A stretch of 64,000 nucleotides of DNA, taken from positions 373,449-437,448 of the forward strand of contig NZ_AQUY01000001.1 in the NCBI RefSeq assembly GCF_000372445.1, given 5' to 3'. Position 1 is the first letter of the stretch, and every line of letters begins with the position of its first letter. The translations under genes and the position numbers were made by a program. The notes beneath the pieces are model-generated. The model saw only the letters and a program-made list of their open reading frames with translations, had not been told where the DNA came from and made no database searches. The stretch comes from Corynebacterium ulceribovis DSM 45146 (GTDB lineage: Bacteria; Actinomycetota; Actinomycetes; Mycobacteriales; Mycobacteriaceae). Positions 35,517-43,877 of this stretch are shown here, in pieces.

Positions 35517-36806
35517 CTAGCGCAGCGCGATGAGGTCAGTGCCGCGGCGCTCAATAATCGTGTTGCCGGTGACTGAAACCGATACTGGTCCGGTGTAATC
35601 GCCGCGGTTCACCGCGATGGTGCGCTGCTTTTCTCCAGTAGTTTTATCCAGCACCATCAGCCCGTCCGAAACTGGAATCAGCAGGTCGGAGCCCATTGCG
35701 GCGCCAACGCCAATGGCCTCTTTGAGGGTAAACCCTTCGCCGAGGCGGGTGGGCTCAAACCCGTAGAGTCGTTCACCATCGAACCACGTCATGTGGTGCG
35801 GCAAATCGCCAGTCGCAGGCAGAAAAGCCGGGGTAGCAGGCTGGTGAGCTTTGCCAGGACCCGGGTCGGGGAGCGGCTGGTCGACCATATTGTCTAGATA
35901 TGTTTCGGCGGTCGGGGACTTCGGCACCTTGGTTTCCGATAACACCGTGCCGTCCGAGGAGACAACTTTGAGGATCGGGCGGTCGCCACCGACGTAGACC
36001 GCGGCGGCTTCCTGACTGATGCCAACAAGCACTGCGCGTTCACTATCGAGCTGTACGGAGGCGGTTTCCTCAGGGGTACGGGCATCATCTGGGGTGGTAG
36101 CGCTCATCCGCAGCGAGGTGACGGTTCCGCCATCCTTCGGGCATGTATCGACAACTGCCAGTAGTTCTGTGCGGGTCAGCGCCGAATGGATCCGGCAGCC
36201 TGCGCGCGGTTGTGCCTTTGGCTCGTTGGCAGATTCGACTCGGCCATATTCGACAGTGCGGACCAAATCCGAACGCCACAGTTCTACTCGCTGATCAGAG
36301 ACGGTGCCGACGCGACTGTTGGAACTGAATACGGCGACATTGTCGGCTGATACTGCCGAGCGCGTGCCGGTGTATGCCCCGGTGAGTGAGTCAAAAGCAA
36401 TGACATCGCCACAGCCGGCTGGGCCGCGGTATACAGCGACGACTTTGCCCCAAGCTGCGGTAGTGCCACAAAGTTCACGCTGGCGGGAGTAGTCCCAAGC
36501 AGTCTCCCCAGTGGCGGCATCAATCGCAGTGAATCCGTGGTCATCCTCAGCCACTACTGCACCATCTGCGACTACTGGGCGGGCACCGTTGTGGCGGTCG
36601 ACGGTGGTGGCACGCCACGCCTCTGTCACCGTGTCGGGAGCCTTTTCCGGGGTGGCGTGTTGCACGATCGCTTCGGCAGCGGGGTTGTGCTTTGCTTGTC
36701 GGGCATCGGAGAAAAACCAGGTTCCACCTACTGCCGCAACAGTGATACCGGCGATAATGCTGGCAGCGATACGGTCTGCCGGACGGTTACGTTCGGCGGG
36801 AATCAT
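35517..36806 (-). CDS. PQQ-like beta-propeller membrane protein (Rv3212 type)
   Basis: 429 residues: a short basic tail, one transmembrane helix (~14-33), then an extracytoplasmic domain with propeller blades (VVAEDDHGFTAIDAATGETAWDY, VIAFDSLTGAYTGTRSA, GLMVLDKTTGEKQRTIAV). The ATG overlaps the stop of the DEAD-box helicase as ATGA, so translation is coupled, the same order as Rv3211-Rv3212. The propeller suggests protein-protein contacts in the envelope, but no cofactor-binding residues are evident and the function is unknown. Confidence 0.8.
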   Translation of the reverse strand: MIPAERNRPADRIAASIIAGITVAAVGGTWFFSDARQAKHNPAAEAIVQHATPEKAPDTVTEAWRATTVDRHNGARPVVADGAVVAEDDHGFTAIDAATGETAWDYSRQRELCGTTAAWGKVVAVYRGPAGCGDVIAFDSLTGAYTGTRSAVSADNVAVFSSNSRVGTVSDQRVELWRSDLVRTVEYGRVESANEPKAQPRAGCRIHSALTRTELLAVVDTCPKDGGTVTSLRMSATTPDDARTPEETASVQLDSERAVLVGISQEAAAVYVGGDRPILKVVSSDGTVLSETKVPKSPTAETYLDNMVDQPLPDPGPGKAHQPATPAFLPATGDLPHHMTWFDGERLYGFEPTRLGEGFTLKEAIGVGAAMGSDLLIPVSDGLMVLDKTTGEKQRTIAVNRGDYTGPVSVSVTGNTIIERRGTDLIALR

Positions 36807-38173
36807 CGGCGTCGGGCTCCACGCGATGGTCGGGAGGAGCGGGCGGAGCGGGCGGGTTTGCGACTCGTGTGGCGTGGGCTCTGCCTGGAAGAACGTGCTG
36901 GCCGCGAACCGATGAGTTTGCGGGCAGGACCGACTGAGCTTTCCGCATCTTCAGGAATTCCCAGCGCTTCGGCCAGTTCTGGCGAGTTGGAGAACCAACG
37001 CGGTGGTTCAGGGTTGTCCAATTCCAGTGCGTCGCTGATAAGACGCCAGCGGTGGAGCTCATCCCAACCGACCATTGTCACTGCGGTACCAGAGTTGCCG
37101 GCGCGGCCAGTGCGGCCAATGCGGTGCACATAGGTTTTTTCATCTTCCGGGACCTGAACATTCACCACATGTGTGACATCGTCAATATCAATGCCACGGG
37201 CCGCCACATCGGTGGCCACCAAAATCTCGGCTTTGCCTTCTCGGAACGCATCAAGGCTAGCTTCGCGTGCGCCTTGTCCCATGTCACCGTGTACTGCAGC
37301 AACATCAAATCCGCGGTTTGCGAGGTCTTCGGCGACCCGGGCGGTGTAATTCTTGGTACGGCAGAAAATGATGGTCCGACCGCGACCGTCTGCCTGCAGG
37401 ATGCGAGAGAGCGCATCAATCCGGTCCATCTGGTGCGACTGGAACACTACTTGCTTAATGGCCGAGTGCATCAGGGAAGATTCGGCAGCTTCCGCGTGTA
37501 CATGCACCGGTTTGTGAAGGAAGTTGCGGGATAGGGCAATAATTGGCCCAGGCATGGTTGCGGAAAACAGCATCGTTTGGCGCTGCGCGGGCAGGGTCTG
37601 CAGAATCTTTTCAATATCGGGCAGGAACCCGAGGTCGAGCATTTCGTCGGCTTCATCCAGCACAAGGACTCGTACCTTGTCGAGCATCAAATCGCCGCGT
37701 TGGTGCAGGTCCAGCAGACGCCCAGGCGTGCCAACAACGACGTCCACACCACGTTGGAGCGCATCGATTTGTGGTTCATAGGGACGCCCACCATAAATCT
37801 CGAGCACGCGCAGCGGCCGAGTGCCATTGCTGTCGTCAACACCATTGCGAAATGCTGTCAGGTTCTTCGCTGCCCGGGTCAGGTCCGAACACACCTGCTG
37901 GCACAGTTCTCGGGTGGGGACGACCACGAGTGCGCGCGGGCTACCGTCGAGTTCTTCAATGTCCGCATCGTCAAAAATGCGGTCCAGCAGTGGGACACCG
38001 AATCCGAGGGTCTTACCCATGCCGGTGCGAGCTTGCCCGATAAGGTCATTGCCGTCGAGGGCTAGCGGCAGCGTTAATTCTTGGATGGCAAATGGCCGCA
38101 CGATGCCATATTCCTGCAACGCTGACGCGATCTCGGAGGCGACGCCTAGTTGCTGGAAAGTGGGTGTGGTCAT
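36803..38173 (-). CDS. rhlE: DEAD-box RNA helicase (RhlE-like)
   Basis: ATP-dependent RNA helicase. Q motif PFAIQELTLPLAL, motif I ARTGMGKT, Ia PTRELCQQV, Ib VVGTPGRLLDL, II VLDEADEM, III SAT, V TDVAARGIDIDDV, VI HRIGRTGRAG. The C-terminal ~50 residues are Arg/Ser-rich (PARSSRQSPRHTSRKPARS), an RNA-binding tail. Start at ATG 38173 (MTTPTFQQLG); TTG 38185 with GAAAGG close by, and GTG 38197, are alternatives. Positional homologue Rv3211. Confidence 0.92.
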   Translation of the reverse strand: MTTPTFQQLGVASEIASALQEYGIVRPFAIQELTLPLALDGNDLIGQARTGMGKTLGFGVPLLDRIFDDADIEELDGSPRALVVVPTRELCQQVCSDLTRAAKNLTAFRNGVDDSNGTRPLRVLEIYGGRPYEPQIDALQRGVDVVVGTPGRLLDLHQRGDLMLDKVRVLVLDEADEMLDLGFLPDIEKILQTLPAQRQTMLFSATMPGPIIALSRNFLHKPVHVHAEAAESSLMHSAIKQVVFQSHQMDRIDALSRILQADGRGRTIIFCRTKNYTARVAEDLANRGFDVAAVHGDMGQGAREASLDAFREGKAEILVATDVAARGIDIDDVTHVVNVQVPEDEKTYVHRIGRTGRAGNSGTAVTMVGWDELHRWRLISDALELDNPEPPRWFSNSPELAEALGIPEDAESSVGPARKLIGSRPARSSRQSPRHTSRKPARSARSSRPSRGARRR

Positions 38174-38328
38174 CGGTGTACTCAAGTTGCCTTTCACGGG
38201 GAATAGCGAGGAATAACGCAGTTAATTCTCCATCTTAACCAGCTGCCGGGAACGTGCTTGCAATATTCTGTCGTCAGACACAGTTACTATGGTGCGGAAC
38301 GAAGATTTAGAAGGGAAGGGCCGAAGAC

Positions 38329-38547
38329 ATGGATATCAAGATTGGCTTCATTAACACTCAGCGTGAACTGGTCATCAAAAGTGATCAGGACCCAGCGGAG
38401 TTGCGCGGTCAGCTAAAGGAAGCTTTGGACGGCACCAAGAACTTTGAGCTTATTGACGAAAAGGGTGCGCACGTCTTCGTGCGCACCGACAACGTGGCTT
38501 ACATTGAAGTGGGTCAACCATCCGCACACCGTGTTGGTTTTGCCTAA
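38329..38547 (+). CDS. DUF3107 family protein
   Basis: 72 residues beginning MDIKIGFINTQRELVIKSDQ, a compact alpha/beta protein found across Actinobacteria (Rv3208A/TB9.4 in M. tuberculosis, a T-cell antigen). It has no catalytic motif. AAGGGAAGGG lies just upstream of the ATG, an unusually strong ribosome binding region for so small a gene, which suggests high expression. A DUF3152 gene follows 38 bases later. Function unknown. Confidence 0.85.
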   Translation: MDIKIGFINTQRELVIKSDQDPAELRGQLKEALDGTKNFELIDEKGAHVFVRTDNVAYIEVGQPSAHRVGFA

Positions 38548-38585
38548 ATCTCACTTCATGTCCAATCGCTAGTTGAAGATTCGTT

Positions 38586-39506
38586 GTGAATTCTCCCGCG
38601 CCACTTAACCAGCACGAGCTCAATCCGCCTGCCTCTTCCAATTTGGTGAAGTTTGTCGAAGAGTGGGGTTGGCGTGCCTACGCCATCCCCGTGATGGTGG
38701 TCATCACAGTGTGGGTGTTGGTGGATGTGTTTGTTACGTCCGCTGAGCCTGCCCCGGAGCCGTCAGCGGCACCGAGCAGTGGGCCAACACAATCGTCGTC
38801 ACGGGGAAGCGGCCCGGTGCCGACGACTGATGACGTGGAGCTCGTGGACTTGGGGCATTTGCCACCAGGCGGAAAGTTCACCCAAAAGGGTCAGGATAAG
38901 TACCGTCCCGTCGGGCTGCCTGGTCCGAAAGTGGGTAAGGGCGAAGAACGGACTTTCAAATACCGCATTGAAATTGAAGAGCCGATCGACACCACTCCGT
39001 ATGGTGGCGATGACGGATTAGTTTCTATGGTCAATGCGACGTTGGCCAGCCCGAAGGGGTGGATTGGGGACCCGAAGTTTGCTTTCCAATTCACCTCGCG
39101 CCGGGCAAATGATGCTGACTTTGTCGTTCAGCTGGTCAGTACTGAGACCGTGCACGCCAAGTGCGGTTATGAAATCGAATTGGAAACGAGTTGCTATTTG
39201 CCAAGTCAGGTAGAGGGGCAACCGAATCTGGTGATTTTGAATGAGTCACGGTGGGTGCGCGGCGCCGTTCCGTTTGAAGGCGATTTGAGCGCTTACCGGC
39301 AGTACATGATCAACCATGAGGTTGGCCATGCGATTGGTTTCGCCAGCCATGAGGCCTGCCAAGAGGGTGGCAAGTTGGCGCCGATTATGATGCAGCAGAC
39401 CCTGTCGCTGAACAACAAGGAGTTGCACAAGATTAATCCGGATGAGGTGTATCCGGATGAGGACACGTCGTGCCGCCCGAACCCGTGGCCATATCCGTTT
39501 AAGTAG
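38586..39506 (+). CDS. DUF3152 domain membrane-anchored metallopeptidase-like protein
   Basis: 306 residues: one transmembrane helix (~32-54), a Ser/Pro-rich linker, and an extracytoplasmic DUF3152 domain. That domain contains HEVGHAIGFASHE, a complete metzincin-type HExxHxxGxxxH zinc motif (His244, Glu245, His248, Gly251, His255). Cys pairs (HAKCGYEIELETSCY and EACQ/TSCRP) may form disulfides. It therefore looks like a surface zinc protease; the substrate is unknown. GTG start; same direction as DUF3107 and TIGR02569, as in Rv3209-Rv3205c. Confidence 0.85.
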   Translation: MNSPAPLNQHELNPPASSNLVKFVEEWGWRAYAIPVMVVITVWVLVDVFVTSAEPAPEPSAAPSSGPTQSSSRGSGPVPTTDDVELVDLGHLPPGGKFTQKGQDKYRPVGLPGPKVGKGEERTFKYRIEIEEPIDTTPYGGDDGLVSMVNATLASPKGWIGDPKFAFQFTSRRANDADFVVQLVSTETVHAKCGYEIELETSCYLPSQVEGQPNLVILNESRWVRGAVPFEGDLSAYRQYMINHEVGHAIGFASHEACQEGGKLAPIMMQQTLSLNNKELHKINPDEVYPDEDTSCRPNPWPYPFK

Positions 39507-39515
39507 AGGTCAAGT

Positions 39516-40373
39516 ATGCAAATTCCCATTCCACCGGTACATGTGCAGAGCGGTTTCGGTGTATCTGAACTGACTCCACATGAGGTCGGTCCTGCATGGG
39601 ATTGTGGTTGGCGTTTTGCCGAAACGGTGTTGTCGCCAGTGCCGGATCATCCGCGGGCAGCGTGGTCCGGAAAGGTGCGGGAGTCGCTGGATCCGGATGG
39701 TGTACGAATTGCTCGGCCGTTGCGGACCTCTGATGGTCGGCATGTGATGGCTGGATGGCAGGCGCGGTTTTACATTCCTGGCGCCCCAGCCCCGCGTGTC
39801 GATGAAGTGGTAGGCGTGGCGCTGCGCTTGTCAGAAGCACTAGCGCAGTTGTCGCGGCCGCGATTTTTGACGGAACATCCGACCATGCCGCTCGATGAAG
39901 TCGATGTGTTTGCCGTGGCGGAGTCAGCCGCTTGGGCACCGGATCCGATTGCTGCGTTGGAAGGATACTTAGACGCCACAGTGGTGCCGCGCACGGATGT
40001 TGCTGAAGCATTGCGGTTGGCAGGCCGGCTGGCGGATCGTCGGCAGGGTATCCATTTGCCGGATCAGATTGTCCATGCGGACTTGCTGGCGACAACGATT
40101 TTTGCGGATACGGCTACTCCTGCAGTGACAGATTTGGTGCCGGTGTGGCGGCCTGCGCAGTGGTCCGCGGCACTGGTTGTCGTTGATGGCTTGAATTCAG
40201 GCAGCGTTGACGACGGCATTATCGAGCGGTGGCGCCATTTACCTGAGTGGCCGCAGTTGTTGCTGCGTGCGCTGCTGTATCGCCTGTTTGTGCACTGTCT
40301 GCACCCGGCGGCGAAGGAGTCGGCGTGGCGCGGCTTGCATCGTGCGGGCACGGTGTTGGAAGTGCATCTGTAA
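39516..40373 (+). CDS. TIGR02569 family protein
   Basis: 285 residues. The family has a kinase-like (aminoglycoside phosphotransferase-type) fold: GWRFAETVLSP, a possible glycine/strand N-lobe, and HADLLATTIFADTATPAVTDLVPVWRP, which aligns with the HxDxxxxN...D catalytic segment but with Ala/Thr in place of the metal Asn. Activity is therefore uncertain. AGAGG precedes the ATG. It lies nine bases after the DUF3152 gene and upstream of adnA (compare Rv3205c). Confidence 0.78.
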   Translation: MQIPIPPVHVQSGFGVSELTPHEVGPAWDCGWRFAETVLSPVPDHPRAAWSGKVRESLDPDGVRIARPLRTSDGRHVMAGWQARFYIPGAPAPRVDEVVGVALRLSEALAQLSRPRFLTEHPTMPLDEVDVFAVAESAAWAPDPIAALEGYLDATVVPRTDVAEALRLAGRLADRRQGIHLPDQIVHADLLATTIFADTATPAVTDLVPVWRPAQWSAALVVVDGLNSGSVDDGIIERWRHLPEWPQLLLRALLYRLFVHCLHPAAKESAWRGLHRAGTVLEVHL

Positions 40374-40436
40374 ACCTCCGATCGTATGTTCGACTGTGGT
40401 GGTGCTGCCGTCTGACCGCCATGGCACAATGTGGCT

Positions 40437-43400
40437 ATGACTCTGACTGCCGCTGAAGAACTTGCCGCTTCACGCCAACGCCGACTGGAATCCCGATTGA
40501 GTCCGCCGGATGCACCGCGGATCAATCTTCGTTATCAGCTTCCGGAACTGCCGGAACGCTCCTGGGATGGTTTAGCTGCAGCACTTTTTCCCGGCAAACA
40601 ATTAGCCGACTCCCGAGGGGTGTGGCGAGTGCTGGGTGGTCCCGGCACAGGCAAAACAGCGTTACTCATTGACCTCGCAGTTGCACATATTCAAGCTGGT
40701 GGCGCCCTTGATTCAGTGCAGTTTTTGGTGCATTCGAAGGAAACCGCGGCTGAAGTTCGGTCTGAACTCATGGCGCGGATTGCTCAGCTAGGCGAATCAC
40801 AAGCAGTGGGCACGCAGCCACTGGTTCGTTCGGTGCACTCCTACGCATTCGGGCTGTTGGCGCGCGATAGCGTGTTGCGGGGCGGCGGAGAAAACGACAT
40901 TGCCCTGATTACCGGCGCGGAACAGGATGCCGCTATTCGCGACTTGTTGCGGGGCCATTCTGAAGACGCAACCTTGTCCGCGCAGTGGCCGGAAGAATTA
41001 CGTGGCGCATTGCCTTTGGTTGGTTTTGCCCGTGAAGTTCGGGATCTGCTGTTGCGTGTGGTGGAACGTGGTCTGACTGCCGATGATTTGGCTGATTTGG
41101 GCAATGAACATCACAAGCCACAGTGGGTAGCAGTCGCGAAATTCCTGCAGGAGTACGAGCAGGTCCAGGCACTCGCCGGTTCGATGAAACTGTCTGCATC
41201 CGAGCTGGTCTCCCGTGCCGTCGATGCACTTCGACGCAACGATGAACTACTACGCTCCGAGCGCGAGCGCATCCAGCTTTTGCTTATTGACGATGCGGAG
41301 CACCTCGATCCACGGTCGGCACAGATCGCACAGTTGTTGTCAGAAGGGGTACCGCGCACGATTGTCACCGGTGACCGAGACCAAGCGGTATTGCACTTCC
41401 GCGGCGCTGACGAAACCTATTTGAACAGCATCGGCGGGCAGACACTCGAGGAGAGTGAATCTGATACTGACGGCAGCCGCGACATTGTGCTGCGCCGATC
41501 CTTCCGGCTGCCAGAAGCGCTCGCTGATGTTGTGGCACGAGCAGCAAGCCCACTTCCGTTGGCACACGCAGAGCGAGCACCTCGCGGTATTGGGCAGGCA
41601 GATCCTGCGGTGGCAGAAGTACAGGTGTTTAACACCCATCGCGCACACTTTGCGGCAGTCGCTGATGTCCTGCGCCGTGCACACTTGGAAGACGACATTG
41701 CTTGGTCAGACATGGCCGTGTTGGTGCGGTCCATGGCTGATACCAAGAGCCTGCACCGAGCATTGCTGGCCTATGACGTGCCAGTGCACCTAGATCCGAC
41801 CGATGTCGTGCTAGCTGAACAGCGCATTGTGGCAGCGCTGCTGCTTATCTGTGAACTCGTCGCAGACCTGAAAGACCACCGACCAATTCCAGAACACAAA
41901 TGGGAACTGGTTCTGACCAGCCGATTCAGCAAAGCCGACCCAGTCATTATGCGTCGGCTCCGGCGGTCCCTTCGTCGATACGCATTGCGGTCAGGAAGCG
42001 ACCTCACCGCTGATGACCTGCTGGTGGACCTGCTGACCGAGCCTGAGCTAAACCAAGAGCATGTCGAGATGCTTGAGGAACTTGGCCAACGTGAACAAGA
42101 AGCCCTTGAACATGCTCGACATATGATTCAGGCCGGCCTAGTGGCATTGCCAGATGGTGTTGAAGCCACATTGTGGGCAGTGTGGTCAGCAGCTGGTGTC
42201 GATGAAGAACTACGTACCGCCAGCCTGCGCGGTGGTGCCGATGGTGCACAAGCTGACCGCGGCCTAGATGCGATGATGACGCTTTTCGACGTCGCCGGGG
42301 ACTTCGTGGAGGATCGGCCGCACGCTGGATTCCGCAGTTTCTTGCAGTTCATTCGGGAACAAGAACTGCCTACCGGAGCCCGAGACCGTCGCGGCGCAAA
42401 ACCAGAAGCTGTCCACCTGATGTCAGCCCACTCTGCGCTCGGAAAGCAATGGCGCGTCGTCGTGGTCGCCGGTGTCCAAGAGGGCGCGTGGCCACAGCTG
42501 TCAGCTGGCGGCAGCCTGCTGGAACAACAAGAACTTGTCGACCTCATTGACCGCGGCATCACTCCGGACACCGTGACGTCGAAAGTGAAAGAGAACATGG
42601 CGGAGGAACGACGCCTGTTCCATGTAGCAGTGTCCCGAGCCACCGACCAACTGCTCATCACGGCGGTCGATACCGTTGACGGTGGCGGTGAGGATGCACC
42701 ATCACGGTTCATCGAAAACCTCAATCTGCCAGTTGAACGAATCGGGGAAGACGGAACCCCAGTTGGTCTGCCAGACACCGAAGCCGCCGGCGACGTGCCA
42801 GCAACAGTGGTTGCCCCACGAGTGCTCGCAGAGACTGCGCTGGTCACCGAGCTGCGGCTTGCCGTCTGTGACCCAGACATGCCGCTGCGGCAACGTCAAC
42901 AAGCAGCAATGCAACTGGCACGCCTAGCGGACGCTGGGGTGTACGGCGCCGACCCGGAACACTGGTGGGGCGCACAACCCGAATCAACTACCGAACCGTT
43001 GTGGGACGCAGATACTCGCCAAGTGCGGCTGAGCCCATCGAAGGTGGAATCACTCAAGAACTGCCCGCTGAAGTGGATGTTGCAAAGCGTGGCAACCCGT
43101 GAGGAAGCCACCGCCAATATGCTCCAAGGCCAGCTCTTTCACCTGCTTGCGGAATACCTCGAAAAAGGCGTGCCAACAGAAGTGCTGGAACAGGCATTGG
43201 TGGAAACGTTGCCGGAAATCTCCGACAACCCCGATTGGAAACGCGACACCGAAGCAGAAGAGTGGCTGGAGGCATGGCACAAATGGCTCCGAACTGCAGC
43301 GGCAGAAAAACGCGAACTCATTGGCGTCGAAGTCGAAGTCGACGTTGAACTCGGCACGACCCCGGATGCAGTTCCCGTCGTGTTGCACGGTGTCATTGAC

Positions 43401-43877
43401 CGATTGACTAGGGAACGTGGCGACGGCACGCTCTTTGTCACCGACCTGAAAACCGGTAAAAGCGCGCCACCGACCAAGGGGCCAAAAATTGAAGAACACG
43501 CCCAGTTGTCGGCCTACCAAGTGGCGGCGGTACTTGGGGAAGTCTCTGAGAACCGGGATGGCGAACCAGTGCTGCGGTCGAAACCACAGCAAGAACGAGA
43601 GCAGATCTTCGCCGCTGCAACTGGGGACCCAGAATCGGAAAACCCACTGACCGCCGGTGCGGAGCTCGCGTATCCGCGATTGAACAAAACCACCGCCAAA
43701 CGTACCCAGCACGCATTCACTGCTACGGAAGTAGCGAATTGGCGCGACGACATTGTGAGGTTGGCGGAACACACCCGCGGCCCACGCGTGATCGCCACCA
43801 TTGGCAGCCACTGCGACCACTGCAACTTCAGAACCAGCTGCCCCGCCCAGCCCAACGGAAAGGCAACCACCCGATGA
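40437..43877 (+). CDS. adnA: ATP-dependent helicase-nuclease subunit AdnA
   Basis: One half of the AdnAB end-resection motor-nuclease of Corynebacteriales. N-terminal UvrD-like motor: Walker A LGGPGTGKTALL (~65-76), Walker B LLLIDDAEHLD, and VTGDRDQAVLHFRG. The C-terminal RecB-type nuclease is GVIDRL (~987) and DLKTGK (~1002). An iron-sulfur set is formed by Cys876 and CDHCNFRTSC (1126, 1129, 1135). 1146 residues. ATG 40437 is preceded by CACAAT six bases upstream, perhaps leaderless. Its TGA overlaps the adnB ATG (ATGA). Confidence 0.92.
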   Translation: MTLTAAEELAASRQRRLESRLSPPDAPRINLRYQLPELPERSWDGLAAALFPGKQLADSRGVWRVLGGPGTGKTALLIDLAVAHIQAGGALDSVQFLVHSKETAAEVRSELMARIAQLGESQAVGTQPLVRSVHSYAFGLLARDSVLRGGGENDIALITGAEQDAAIRDLLRGHSEDATLSAQWPEELRGALPLVGFAREVRDLLLRVVERGLTADDLADLGNEHHKPQWVAVAKFLQEYEQVQALAGSMKLSASELVSRAVDALRRNDELLRSERERIQLLLIDDAEHLDPRSAQIAQLLSEGVPRTIVTGDRDQAVLHFRGADETYLNSIGGQTLEESESDTDGSRDIVLRRSFRLPEALADVVARAASPLPLAHAERAPRGIGQADPAVAEVQVFNTHRAHFAAVADVLRRAHLEDDIAWSDMAVLVRSMADTKSLHRALLAYDVPVHLDPTDVVLAEQRIVAALLLICELVADLKDHRPIPEHKWELVLTSRFSKADPVIMRRLRRSLRRYALRSGSDLTADDLLVDLLTEPELNQEHVEMLEELGQREQEALEHARHMIQAGLVALPDGVEATLWAVWSAAGVDEELRTASLRGGADGAQADRGLDAMMTLFDVAGDFVEDRPHAGFRSFLQFIREQELPTGARDRRGAKPEAVHLMSAHSALGKQWRVVVVAGVQEGAWPQLSAGGSLLEQQELVDLIDRGITPDTVTSKVKENMAEERRLFHVAVSRATDQLLITAVDTVDGGGEDAPSRFIENLNLPVERIGEDGTPVGLPDTEAAGDVPATVVAPRVLAETALVTELRLAVCDPDMPLRQRQQAAMQLARLADAGVYGADPEHWWGAQPESTTEPLWDADTRQVRLSPSKVESLKNCPLKWMLQSVATREEATANMLQGQLFHLLAEYLEKGVPTEVLEQALVETLPEISDNPDWKRDTEAEEWLEAWHKWLRTAAAEKRELIGVEVEVDVELGTTPDAVPVVLHGVIDRLTRERGDGTLFVTDLKTGKSAPPTKGPKIEEHAQLSAYQVAAVLGEVSENRDGEPVLRSKPQQEREQIFAAATGDPESENPLTAGAELAYPRLNKTTAKRTQHAFTATEVANWRDDIVRLAEHTRGPRVIATIGSHCDHCNFRTSCPAQPNGKATTR

